Assembly: GCA_021464525.1 (NCBI GenBank)
Contig: JADRCO010001036.1
Coordinates: 1-23,293 of the forward strand
Reading direction: 5' to 3'
Length of the DNA: 23,293 bases
Source: Rhizophagus sp. LPA8_4_AMF
Taxonomy: Eukaryota > Glomeromycota > Glomeromycetes > Glomerales > Glomeraceae
Shown: in pieces, positions 10,522 to 20,338 of the stretch
How positions within the stretch are numbered: position 1 is the first letter of the stretch
Layout: each line of letters opens with the position of its first letter
Notes under the pieces: generated by a model
What the model saw: only the letters and a program-made list of their open reading frames with translations
What the model was told of the DNA's origin: nothing
The model's database searches: none
Made by a program: the position numbers and the translations under genes

Positions 10522-10616
10522 GATAGTACAAATTTCTATTTTCTTTTTCTTAAACTTCATAATTCAAAAATTAACTTTCACAGTAAGAACTTTTTCTGTA
10601 CTAATCAATATTTACG

Positions 10617-12785
10617 ATGTCTAATAACACTGAACTTAAAATTATTGGTAACTCAAATGAATGGATTAATTTGATTGAAGAATCTATTGCGAAAAAGCAA
10701 ATTAAGTATTATGATTACAAATATTTTGATAATATTCAAAATATTGGTTTTGGAAATTTTGGAAAAGTTTATCGTGCAAACTGGAAAAATTCTCTTAGTT
10801 ACTTAGCATTGAAGTCTTTTACTAATTTTAACGTCACCGCTGAAGAAATTGTTAATGAAGTAACTATTTATAAATATATATTTTATCTTTATGATATGCT
10901 AATGTATATTATGATCCTAATTTATAATTTTATTTATTTAGATTAAACTTCAGCGTGAAGTGGACTTACATGATAATATAATTCGCTTTTATGGTATTAC
11001 AACTGGTACGATATTATTAATTTTTAAAAAATATTGTTTTAATAAAATTGAACAAAATCTAAATGAATTTTTCTTTCAAAAAGAAATCCAAAACGATAAT
11101 TCAAAAAAATATTTGCTAGTGATGGAATATGCCGATAGTGGTACCCTTCGAAATTATTTGAGTGATCACTTTAAAAACTTAACTTGGAGTAATAAGTTAA
11201 ATTTGGCACTTCAGTTAGCTAATGCTTTATCATTCTTACACAATAAAGAAATTGTGCACCGTGATCTGGTAAGTTATTTACTTATTTAATTTATATGGTA
11301 GGATTATATACTAATAATATTTATTTTATTTGCTATATTTGATAATAGAATTCAAATAATATTTTAGTTCATAAGAATACCCTTAAATTAGCAGATTTTG
11401 GGTTGTCAAAAAGGATTAAGGAATTATTTAATGTTAATTTTCAATCAAATTTATTTGAAATGGCCCCCTACGTTGATCCACAAATTTTTAATATAAAAGA
11501 TGATAATAACAGCCAAATTCAAGTATATTCATTAAATAAAAAGAGTGACGTTTACAGTATTGGCGTACTCTTGTGGGAAATATCTAGTGGTCGGCCACCT
11601 TTTTATAATGAACCACATGATGTTGATTTAGCCATGGAAATTCTACGAGGTCTTAGAGAGAAACCCATTCCTAATACACCTGAAAACTACATGAAAGGTT
11701 ATACTGGTAAATGCAATTAAATTTAATTATTGCTTGTAATGGTCTAATTAATTGAAGTTTATTTTTTTATTTATTTAGAATGCTGGAATAATGAACCTGA
11801 TAATCGTCCAACTATTAATCAAATTATTTCTAATTTAAGTGTGATTACTTCAGATTTACAGCAAAGTAATTTTAATGCAGGTATGCAATCATCAAATAAA
11901 CAGCTACATAAATCAAGTATTGAAATTCCTGAAAAATTTATCAATGATTTATTACATGAAAAAATGACCAAAATTATTCAAAGTTTTATTAAGTCAAACA
12001 TAAAAGAAATAGGACCTTCAATTTCATCAAATCTAATTATAAATAATTTTAGTATGGTGGGTAGTGAAATAACTATCCTTCTTGAAAATATAGAAACAAA
12101 AAGAAGAAAACACGAAATTATTAATTATCTTAATAATCATAATATAACTTCACAAGAATTCTATAATTGGTTATTAAATAATCAGGATATTTCAGATTCA
12201 GTTTTCTTACTTGGGGTATTTAATCATTTTGGAATTGAAATTAATGTAGACAATAAAAAGGCGTTTGAATTATATCAAGGTGCAGCAAATTTAGGAAATG
12301 TTTATGGAATAATTGGTTTAGGATATTGTTATGACGAAGGAATTGGAACTGATATTAATGTACAAAAGGCACTTGAATTATATCAAAAGGCTGCAAATTT
12401 GGGAAATTCACGTGGAATTTATAATTTGGGATCTTGTTATGAGTGTGGAATTGGAACTAATGTTAATGAACAAAAGGCATTTGAACTATATCAAGAAGCT
12501 GCAAATTTAGGAAACGTACTTGCTATTAATAATTTAGGATCTTGTTATTTAAATGGATTTGGGACAAGTGTTGATAAGCAAAGGGCAGTTGAATTATATC
12601 AAACTGCGGCAAATTTAGGAAACCATGTAGCTCAATATAACCTTGCCTGTATGTATAAAAATGGAGAAGGAACTAAAAAGGATATAAATCAAGCAATTTA
12701 TTGGTTTAGTATTTCTGCTAAGCAAGGAGATCTTGATGCTCAAAATGAATTAAATAATTTAATATCTGATGATATTGAGTTGTAA
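10617..12785 (+). CDS. TKL-like protein kinase with C-terminal Sel1 repeats (gene B)
   Basis: Five exons: 10617-10859, 10942-11005, 11084-11268, 11349-11706 and 11779-12785, all with GT-AG introns of 72-82 nt, giving about 618 aa. Exons 1-3 have exactly the same lengths as in gene A (243, 64 and 185 nt), and all intron phases agree. Kinase motifs are complete: GFGNFG (44-49), K66, probable alpha-C E81, HRDL with Asp163, Asn168, DFG 180-182, and CWNNEPDNRP near the end of the domain. A linker of about 120 aa precedes five full Sel1 repeats and a short tail. Intron 2 is 78 nt with no stop in frame, so unspliced mRNA would encode a 26-residue insert between kinase beta strands. Compared with A, exon 4 carries 4 extra codons and exon 5 13 more. 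This copy looks catalytically competent. The substrate is unknown, and the solenoid probably binds partners. The TKL-like class is inferred from the HRDL-x-S-x-N loop. Confidence 0.9.
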
Positions 12786-14193
12786 TACATTTTGTATAAT
12801 TTTTTTTTTCTTAGATTTTATTAATTATGTAGCAAAGTCATAGATTTTACAGAAGTACTGTATGAGAAAGCTATAATGAAAATATTCAGACTAGTTCTTA
12901 TACTAAATTACCAAGTAATGACTAATTCATGTATAATGTAAAAAATATAATATTTTAGAATTTTTGCAAATAAAATAAATTATTCTAATTTGTTTCTAAT
13001 TTGGCAGATCAGCACCTTTTTTATTACTTAGTGACCAATAAATAATAGTTATATATGACGATATCAAGGAGTTTACATATTACTTTTTCATTACATAAAG
13101 CGAAGACACCTTTTTGGGGTGTAAGCTATAATCCGTATTTTTCAACTATTTTACTCTCTTGCTTTTTTTATAAAATATTGGAATATTGAAAAAAGTGTCA
13201 AAATGACCAAAATGACGCTAGAGTCTAATGATTGAATCATCGAATAATCACATTGCTATCACTCTTCTATTATTAAGTTATTCTGAAATGAAATGATCTA
13301 AAAATTCAATTAAATGGGAATTTAGAAAGCTAAATAAAATTTTTTGAGTTTAAACAGGTGGTTTATAAACAAGTCACTCGTGTAATACCATATAATACCT
13401 TTGAAGATGTACAATTGGATGAATTCTAATTGGATCATTTCATGAGAAACTTTGGTGATTTATAATGAAGTTTTTTGGGTAATTATAATTAACTTTGTTC
13501 AACAGAAGTGACTATAGTATAAAAATTATTTTTTTAGTTATGTCTATTAAATTTAAATAAATTGTATATGTTTAAATTAAGAATCATTTTCAAAATAATA
13601 CTTATTAATAGTAATAATTTTTACTATTAATCAGAATGATAAGTGACATTCATGTAAAACTAAACTACTAATAATGAGCCATTGCAAAATTCTCATATAT
13701 AAAAATCATGACTTCATAAATATTTACAATTTTACTTTTTATGTATTATTGCTATTTCTATTACATAATTCATAGAAAAGTTTGTACAACAAAAAAAAAA
13801 TAGAGACCTTACTTCACAAACACTCTACAGTTATCACTTCGACCATAACAATACTTGTGAAAGTTACTGCAAGCCGTTGCTCTAAAGATTTGCATCTGAC
13901 ACAGTCCCTATTGTAATTACAGAAGATCCACTTTAAAAACAAGTGTCTCTTTCCCAAAATGAAAATAGGAATTGAAAGAGAACTATGATAGATTTATTAA
14001 AAGGACAAAATCTAGATAGCAATATCAGACTAATTCTTTTATTTTTTCTTAGTTAGCATAGCTCAACTTTTTCTATTTTCTAGTTGAAGATTTGCCTCTC
14101 CTTCATTCTTTGGTTGCTCACCCCTATTATACCTACTCATGTGATCTTAAAAATAAGAAATATGATTAATTTTCACCAAGTGATATACAACGA
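12786..14193. other. AT-rich spacer, no gene seen
   Basis: From the stop of gene B to the tRNA gene. It should include the 3' UTR of gene B; the first clear AATAAA is well downstream, near 12970. Small hairpins occur, for example ACACC/GGTGT near 13106-13122 and the longer one at 13604-13631. No open frame looks coding. Confidence 0.5.
13604..13631. repeat. Perfect 10-bp hairpin with 8-base loop
   Basis: ATTAATAGTA (13604-13613) and TACTATTAAT (13622-13631) are perfect inverted copies around an AT-rich loop. The arms are pure A/T apart from one G/C pair, so chance is a real possibility. No role assigned. Confidence 0.5.
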
Positions 14194-14277
14194 GCATCAG
14201 TAGTATAGCGGTAGAATACTCGCCTTCCAAGATACTTGAGAAAGTGAGTGGCCCGGGTTCAACTCCTGGCTGATGCA
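14194..14277 (+). tRNA. tRNA-Gly (anticodon UCC) with a 13-nt intron
   Basis: The acceptor arms GCATCAG (14194-14200) and CTGATGC (14270-14276) pair over 7 bp, with discriminator A14277. The anticodon stem CTCGC (14219-14223) pairs with GTGAG (14244-14248), including one G-U. The loop reads CT-TCC-A, with anticodon TCC at 14226-14228. A 13-nt intron (14230-14242) sits after position 37, the standard eukaryotic site. The T arm CCGGG-TTCAACT-CCTGG closes with one G-U and contains the B box GGTTCAACTCC; the D arm holds a recognisable A box. The spliced length is 71 nt before CCA addition, normal for tRNA-Gly. The gene is complete and looks functional. Confidence 0.93.
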
Positions 14278-14290
14278 GCTAAAGTAGGAA

Positions 14291-14298
14291 TTTTTTTT
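14291..14298 (+). terminator. RNA polymerase III terminator of tRNA-Gly
   Basis: A run of eight T residues begins 14 bases after the last base of the tRNA, as expected for Pol III termination. Confidence 0.8.
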
Positions 14299-15148
14299 CG
14301 GTATCATTTTTTGTGTAACTATCATCTCAATTCGTGAGAAACTTGAACATGTGACTGTGGCGCTTTGAGTCTTGATGGCGAACACTCTAACCTATCATAA
14401 AATAACTATGTAAAAGTTGAGTACTGAAAAGCAATCAAAGAGTCAAAAAATATTAAATATTTTCACATTCCTGTTTCCTATCAGTACTGACAATGTGTAT
14501 TCCATACTGTTTAAGTAATTTGATGAAAATTTTGATAAATAAATGTATGGTGTAGTAAATTGGAATGGTATATATAAAGTAACCATTATAATTGATTTTG
14601 TTATTATTGTTATATAGTTAAATTTAATAAGTAAATACTATGAATTTATTTTGTTTAATTGTTGTTGTATAATTTCATAAAAATTAATACATAAGCTCAA
14701 GATTCTTTCATCCTTATTTTCAGTGTAATTACAGCCATTGTGGTTGTGTAATTTGTAACTAGAAAAAGTTCTTTTGGAATAAATTTTGTTTGGTTCTTAA
14801 TAATTTTTATTTTATTAAATGAATTTTGACTTTAGAAAACTTGTAAAAAGGTTTACTATTGTTAAATTTTTGTAATCTTATTATTAAGGAAATTTCCAAA
14901 CCACATTGTATTGTTAAGATAGTTTTTTAATATTTACAAAAGTAAACGAATTGTTGCTGCTATTAATGTCAATCTTACTTCTTTTGAAAAAAAGTTAAAA
15001 TTATAGTAGCATTTTTCCAAGGTTGAGAATGTCTTTACTTTTGACTTACGTGTATTACCTTTGTGTTCACTTTCCCCAACATCTAAAATAACTATTTTCT
15101 TAATAATAATTATTTTTATGTAAATTCAGTTGAACCTTAATAACTTAC
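14299..15148. other. AT-rich spacer, no gene seen
   Basis: Between the tRNA terminator and the small open frame at 15149-15382. No coding frame, RNA gene or repeat of note was recognised. Confidence 0.5.
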
Positions 15149-15382
15149 TTAAAGTATTACACTACTGACACTTGCTGAGGAATACCAAACACTGGACATC
15201 TTGCTCCAGTCATTAGTTATCTTCTTTAATTTTATTGGCAACTTTTGGGTGACTTTATAGGCAGAAGATTTATTAAAGTAGGAAATATAAGAAACTAATA
15301 CAAATAATCCAATTAGACCTGAATAAAGTACTATGGCGGAATTCTGGCCTATACAATCAGACATAAACAATGGATTAAACAA
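15149..15382 (-). CDS. Small hypothetical membrane protein (doubtful)
   Basis: A 77-aa open frame with ATG at 15380-15382. It has one hydrophobic segment long enough to cross a membrane (about residues 15-36, AIVLYSGLIGLFVLVSYI), followed by a Lys-rich stretch and a Ser-rich tail. The DNA is somewhat richer in G and C than its surroundings, which is the only hint of coding. I do not recognise the protein. It lies about 390 bp from the Tc1 element. It may be an isolated exon or chance. Confidence 0.2.
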   Translation of the reverse strand: MFNPLFMSDCIGQNSAIVLYSGLIGLFVLVSYISYFNKSSAYKVTQKLPIKLKKITNDWSKMSSVWYSSASVSSVIL

Positions 15383-15772
15383 TCATTAATAGTCCAATAA
15401 GATGTAAATAAAACAGTGCTACTACTTCAAAGATCTCTATTATTATTAGACACAAATAAAGGCCATAATATACTTTCTAACAACTGCTGCTGCTTGTTTA
15501 TTTTCTTGTCAATTTATCCTAATGCCTGTTGTTAATGATTTGAAAAATTCTTTCCAAGTTCTGAGACTTCATGATCATGCATTATTACAGTATTTACAAG
15601 AAGCAGCAAATTTCTAGAACCAACAGATGCACTTTTATGAATATATTTCCAAATGGTGCTAATCAATTAATTTCTAAATTACTTCTTCATAATTTTTAAA
15701 CCAAATAACCTAAAGTATAAAACATTTCTTTTGTCTACAGACTACAGTATTGTATTTGTATAAAACTAACTG
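15383..15772. other. Spacer before the Tc1 element, no gene seen
   Basis: AT-rich DNA between the small open frame and the TA target site of the transposon. Nothing recognisable. Confidence 0.5.
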
Positions 15773-15774
15773 TA

Positions 15775-15802
15775 CAGTGCCCACCAAGAAATCACCGGTC
15801 AC
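15775..15802. repeat. Left terminal inverted repeat of the Tc1 element
   Basis: 28 bp beginning CAGTGCCCACC, identical to the reverse complement of 17065-17092. A match of two bases resumes after one mismatch. TA precedes it at 15773-15774. Confidence 0.93.
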
Positions 15803-15913
15803 TTGTCACGGAAAAATTTTAATACGAATGTTTAAATTCAAATAATTCAATAACTACTGCGCCAAATTTAATATAATTTTTTTTATTTAAAAGGCAAAGC
15901 CTTCAACATTTCA

Positions 15914-16952
15914 CTAATATTTTGTTGGATGCCCTTTACTTGCTATAACAGCAGCAACCCTACGAGGCATACTACTAACTAAATTTTGATATTTATCAAC
16001 CTCTATATTATACCACTCTTCTTGAAGTATTTCCCATAATTCCTCCCTGTTTTTTGGTAAAGAAGTGTGCGCCCACACCTGCCTTTCTAACTCATCCCAT
16101 AAATTTTTGATTGGGTTCATATCTGGGCTTTGTGCGGGCCAGGGAATACTATTCACTCCATAATCTTCCTTCCAACTTTTAACGACTCTTGCAGTATGTA
16201 TAGGAGCGTTATCCTCCTGAAAAAATAATTTTCTTGATCATCCAGATCGTTTAAAAATGGCAATAAATTATTTTCTAATACATCTATATATGATATGGCC
16301 ATCACACTCCCCTCCAATTTTACTAATGGACCAAGACTATGATTAGCGAAGCATCCCCACACCATCACCCCTTGCTGACCAGACTTTACTGTAGGAATTA
16401 AGCACAGAAGCACTCCACATCATATTTTTCGTGAGGCTGCCTCCAAACCCACCTCCTGCCATTTCCCCTAAACAATTCAAACTTGGATTCGTCACTCCAG
16501 ATTATATTCTCCCATTCATATGTCCACTCTTTGCGTTCTTTGGCCCAAGCAAGCCTTTTCTGCCTATTTTTTTCACTTACAAAAGGTTTTCTAATGCCAA
16601 CTCGACCATAAAAACCTTGTTCATGAAGGCTTTTCTTTAAAGTATTCTTACAAACTCTGGTTGGTGTTGAATTTAAAAAATCCTCATGTAATTCCTGCAG
16701 GATCGTTTTCCTATTCTGTTTAAGGATTCTTACTAGGTGTCGACTATCCCTTTCCGTCATTATAGGATTTCTACCAGGTCTAGAAGGAAGAGTTTCGTGT
16801 CCACAACTCTTGTAAACAGAAATAACATCATGAATGGTACTTTGGGAATGGTTTAAGGCTTCACTAATTTTTCTTTCGCTGATACCACATTTCCAGGCTC
16901 CAATGACCTCTTCACATTCAAAAGCAGTAAGTTCTTTTCTTTTAAAAGTCAT
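15914..16952 (-). pseudogene. Tc1/mariner transposase, disrupted
   Basis: The frame starts at the ATG at 16950-16952 (MTFKRKELTAFECEEV) and ends at 15914 with the usual RRVAAVIASKGHPTKY terminus, about 340 codons. The N-terminus has the helix-turn-helix region (FECEEVIGAWKCGISERKI) and a GRNP linker. The first catalytic Asp is in IIWSDESKFELF (codon 16491-16493), the second in QEDNAPIHTA (16211-16213), and VMVWGCF lies between. Three defects are visible. An 8-bp tandem-like duplication (AAGCAC at 16400-16405 and 16408-16413) shifts the frame after HEKYDVEC. One base is missing near the A run at 16220-16225. The third catalytic residue, exactly 34 residues after the second Asp, is Lys (NPIKNLW, codon 16106-16108) where Tc1 enzymes have Glu. 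The enzyme cannot be active as read. Confidence 0.92.
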
Positions 16953-17064
16953 ATTTAAATAAGAAAGAGCTTGGCAATACGTGAGAAAAAACTGGAGGCA
17001 AATTAATAATAAATGATCGACATAATAGGTTTTAAAGATAAACAAACAAATGATCTACAATCAC

Positions 17065-17092
17065 GTGACCGGTGATTTCTTGGTGGGCACTG
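17065..17092. repeat. Right terminal inverted repeat of the Tc1 element
   Basis: 28 bp ending GGTGGGCACTG, the exact reverse complement of 15775-15802, followed by TA at 17093-17094. Confidence 0.93.
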
Positions 17093-17094
17093 TA

Positions 17095-18440
17095 TATATT
17101 GATATAATAGATAAAATAAATATTAACAAATAACAAATAGTATATAGAATATAGCTAATATAATAAATAATAAATGTATAACAGGATAAGATATAATAAT
17201 AAATATAATAGATTTATTAACTATATATGATTTTTATTACAACAATTTTCTCATTATAGGCTTGATTTAATAAATTATTTGTTATTTTATAATACAGATA
17301 TTCTGCCTTATTAATATTAGCAATAGGATAATGCATCTTTCATATCAATAAAGTATTGACAAAGTTGAAGTAATATCACCTCTCCTATGGAAATCCATTC
17401 AAAATTTCAGTTATAGGATATAATTAATAATCTAATTAATTTATTATGTAGAACAATATTGATTAATACCACAAATGTCATGAATCTTGGTTATAAAAAA
17501 GTTACTTTTTTGTTCTCAAATTTTTTTATGGGTAATAATAGAATATCTTAATATTCTTTTAATTTCACAAGTAGTAGCTTCAAATTATATTTTAGTTAAG
17601 AAATAAATGTGAATAAACCATAAAGAGCAACTTCAACTAAAGCTTCACATGAGCTGGCTTGAGCTAAGCTCGAGTACAGAAACCAAACAAAAATAAAAGT
17701 TGATTATAAACAATCTAAAGTGCTCTTTTAGTATATTATAAACAATTATTTAATTCTGTTAATGCTACAACTATTGTCAATAGTAATTATAATTGAAATT
17801 ATTAATTTAATAATATATTTAAAGAAACAGTAAAATATTATTACCAATCACAAACAATAAAGAATGGAAGATGATTTAAACTCAAAATATATAATATTTT
17901 AAATTGAATTGTATTATTATAATTGTATATTTGGCACTGAAGGAATATATTGTATATTCCCCCTTGTAGTTATTGAGAATGAACATCATATTTGATGTAT
18001 TATAGTCTGGTTTACTTTTGAAATATTTGAAAAAAATTTTGTAATTGAATAATTACTAGTTTTATTTTATCATTTGTTAGCAAATGATTTAATTAATAAC
18101 CATTTTGTTGGATGCCAACTTCAAATTTGTCACTGAATTTACAGTTCACTGGTAGTAATCTAGTGACCAATGGAAATATCATAGTCAATTGTAAACAGTC
18201 TGACATCATGAAACTATTGTTATATGATATTATGGTTTTGTTTACCCTTCAGGTATTCAAAGGACTTTCAGAAATGAATTCTTATTTTTCATTCTAGTAA
18301 AAGTAGTCTCAGGCTCTCAGACTATGCTAAAGATAAGATTTTAAATATCTCTTTTAAGTTAATTAAACATTGGTGGATATAACTGCATTTAATGCTAATA
18401 TAGCCTTTCTTAATGAAATTTTATAATTAAATAATTCATA
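17095..18440. other. AT-rich spacer, no gene seen
   Basis: Very AT-rich DNA right of the Tc1 element, with simple ATA/TAA runs at 17095-17220. A near-palindrome, CTTGAGCTAAGCTCGAG (17658-17674), is the only G/C-containing structure. A 61-codon open frame at 18112-18297 does not look coding. Confidence 0.45.
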
Positions 18441-18766
18441 TTGAATTTTGATTATTCATATTTTAAATATTTCCCAGATTTTTATGATAATATACTTCAA
18501 TATCCAAAAATTTCAGTTGCATCAATTGATGACAAATTCAAATTCCTACTCCTCGCTCTCAAGTTTCTTGTATTTTCACGCATTGGTGTTTATTTATTTG
18601 TCAAATTATCTCCTTACATCAAGAACAAATAGGTCATGGACAGGAGATCAATTAATCAAAAAGTCAATAAATCTGTTTTTTAAGGTTATATATATCACAT
18701 GAAAAAGATGTTATTTGCATCTGTTATTGATCTGACATCTTTTTCAATCCACTCATATCTATATCA

Positions 18767-18797
18767 GAGATAATGACAGAGATGATGACAGAGATGT
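18767..18797. repeat. Imperfect 12-14-bp direct repeats (GATGACAGA)
   Basis: GAGATAATGACAGAGATGATGA and onward repeats a GATRATGACAGA core two to three times. A separate run of GAATTG-like hexamers lies at 18960-19000. Both look like slippage products. Confidence 0.45.
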
Positions 18798-18953
18798 TGG
18801 AGACTTGGAGATAACAATAGAAACAAAAAGACAATGAATTATTTATGAGATCCTTTTCTGGGTACTTTCTATTAAATGATTTGTTGCTTGTGCTCTTCTT
18901 TTCTTCTTCTAATAATATAATCCATTTCAATTTTTCCTTAATATCCAAAGTTG

Positions 18954-19444
18954 ATGGTGGAATTGATAGAATTGACAGAATTGGAATTGGAATTGACAGG
19001 TGTAAATGGAAAAGAATATTTAAATTGGTATGAAGAATTAGTGAAAGACTTTCAACAATGTATAATCTTTCAGACATATCCAACTTATAACCTTAGGTGA
19101 CAGAAAATTTAACATTGTGACAAAGTCTAGTAGTGTGTGCCTTATGAAAAAAAGGAACTTTGCATCCTCTATTATTTTAATGTCTTTAACTACATCAAGT
19201 ATTTAACTATTGAGTTATTTAAGACTGATTTGTTTTGCATTTCTATATTAGTCTGACTAATAATTTGTTTTTGATAATTGTAAATTTTTTAAACTTTTAC
19301 AGTTATGATTGCAATAATCAACATGATGCTTTAAAGAAACTTCTAAATGGAATTAAAAAGTCACAACCAATGATTCTGCAATATCAAAATAAATTTAAAA
19401 TTCATTGCATCTTAATAAAATACTTATACTATCATAATTACTAG
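18954..19444 (+). CDS. Possible two-exon gene or gene relic, unrecognised
   Basis: An open frame from the ATG at 18954 reads MVELIELTELELELTG, then NGKEYLNWYEELVKDFQQ and FQTYPTYNL, which looks like real protein. It closes at 19098-19100, just past a possible splice donor (GTGACA at 19097). A T-rich acceptor ending TTTTACAG (19302) precedes a second coding-looking frame, YDCNNQHDALKKLLNGIKKS onward, to the stop at 19442-19444. Joining the two keeps the frame through a Ser codon. The intron would be 206 nt, longer than those in the kinase genes. An upstream frame (about 18448-18683, ending LIKKSINLFFK before a GTTATA donor) may be a further exon. Position 18954 might itself follow an acceptor at 18949-18950. 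No family is recognised. It could equally be remnants of a dead gene. Confidence 0.3.
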
Positions 19445-20092
19445 GTAGTTTAATTACTTTAAAAATAAGATAAAGAAAAAGAGAAAAAATATATTATTGA
19501 TTGAACAATAAATTTCTAGAACACTTATATTTGGCATAATAAAAATTTAAATTTGCAGTGTGTAAGTTAAATAAGGTAATGTAATGTAAGCATTTCTAAT
19601 TTAAGGAGATAAACTACTAAGTTACCTACTATTATAGCAATTTATATACTACCAAAGGTAAAAGAATTTTTGTGAAAATTGTAAATGTTGATTCAACTAT
19701 AGTGCTAGTATCAGTAAGTTTCCCTTCAAAAAACGTTATATTCTAGTCAAAACAGTCTTTACAAATCCAAATTATTTTCTTTCAGTACATCACATTCCTC
19801 AAAAAAATTGAGAAAATTTGACAAGGAAAATTTCTTTCTCTTTTATATTAATTTTAAAAAATGAAATCTAGCAATTACAATTTTAATTATTCGGAAATAA
19901 TAATATTCAAGTATGTAAAAGGCATAGTATTTACATATAATGATATTGAGTAGATTTTGCAAAATGAAAATTGTTACCAAACTAGTAATTTGTTTCACAT
20001 GCCATAGTATAATTCTTAAATAATCTTAGGTGGAAAAGGAATAAATTTTGTAAAAGATAAAAGGTGAGAAATCATGATAAATTATATTATTA
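19445..20092. other. AT-rich spacer, no gene seen
   Basis: Between the possible two-exon gene on the plus strand and the minus-strand terminal exon; it would contain both 3' ends if these are genes. No other feature recognised. Confidence 0.45.
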
Positions 20093-20338
20093 TTAAAGTA
20101 TTGGTATGACTGGTTCATCAGCATAAACATTTTTGGGATTCTCAGGATTTAATTCCAAAATTTCCATAGTATCTCCTGGTTCAAATGTAGATTTCTTTGA
20201 TTCTTCATCAGTCATGGGTATTAATGGTTGCTTTTTATTGTTATACTTGTCATAACAATTATTACATCTTAATTGTCTTTTGTTGTAATTTTTATATTTG
20301 TATAAATATTTGCTTTCTTGGCGTATCGGGACAATTTC
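20093..20338 (-). CDS. Probable 3'-terminal exon of an unrecognised gene
   Basis: A minus-strand frame of 81 codons, open from 20338 to a TAA at 20093-20095. It reads EIVPIRQESKYLYKYKN, then NKRQLRCNNCYDKYNNKKQ with a CxxC pair, then MTDEESKKSTFEPGDTMEIL and ELNPENPKNVYADEP. Residue choice is unlike random translation of AT-rich DNA (acidic, Pro-containing, few low-complexity runs). Upstream on the minus strand there is an AG at 20339-20340 beside an in-frame stop, so an acceptor there would make this the last exon. The only internal ATG is at 20213-20215, giving 40 aa if translation began there. The CxxC could be half of a zinc site. No matching upstream exon was found, so it may be a gene fragment. 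Confidence 0.4.
   Translation of the reverse strand, partial: EIVPIRQESKYLYKYKNYNKRQLRCNNCYDKYNNKKQPLIPMTDEESKKSTFEPGDTMEILELNPENPKNVYADEPVIPIL

Larger units (their letters stand above)
15775..17092. mobile_element. Tc1/mariner transposon, full length, inactive
   Basis: The element is 1318 bp. The terminal inverted repeats are perfect over 28 bp (15775-15802 and 17065-17092, starting CAGTGCCCACCAAGAAATC), and TA target duplications sit directly outside (15773-15774 and 17093-17094). It carries one minus-strand transposase reading frame of the DD34E type, now broken. Perfect ends beside a broken gene suggest a fairly recent insertion that has since decayed, or mobilisation of an already dead copy by an intact relative. 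Confidence 0.93.

Noticed and set aside
14197..14385. 62-aa minus-strand open frame over the tRNA
   Set aside because: It is the antisense of a well-supported tRNA-Gly gene.
16431..16640. 69-aa plus-strand open frame in the Tc1 element
   Set aside because: It is the antisense shadow of the transposase, with Pro/Phe-rich sequence typical of a reversed reading.
17658..17674. Near-palindrome CTTGAGCTAAGCTCGAG
   Set aside because: Arms of 8 bp with one mismatch, no repeats nearby and no gene context. Probably chance.
18724..19083. 119-aa minus-strand open frame
   Set aside because: It contains a low-complexity Ile/Leu/Ser/Pro stretch from the GAATTG repeats and hydrophobic runs. The plus-strand reading looks more protein-like, though neither is certain.
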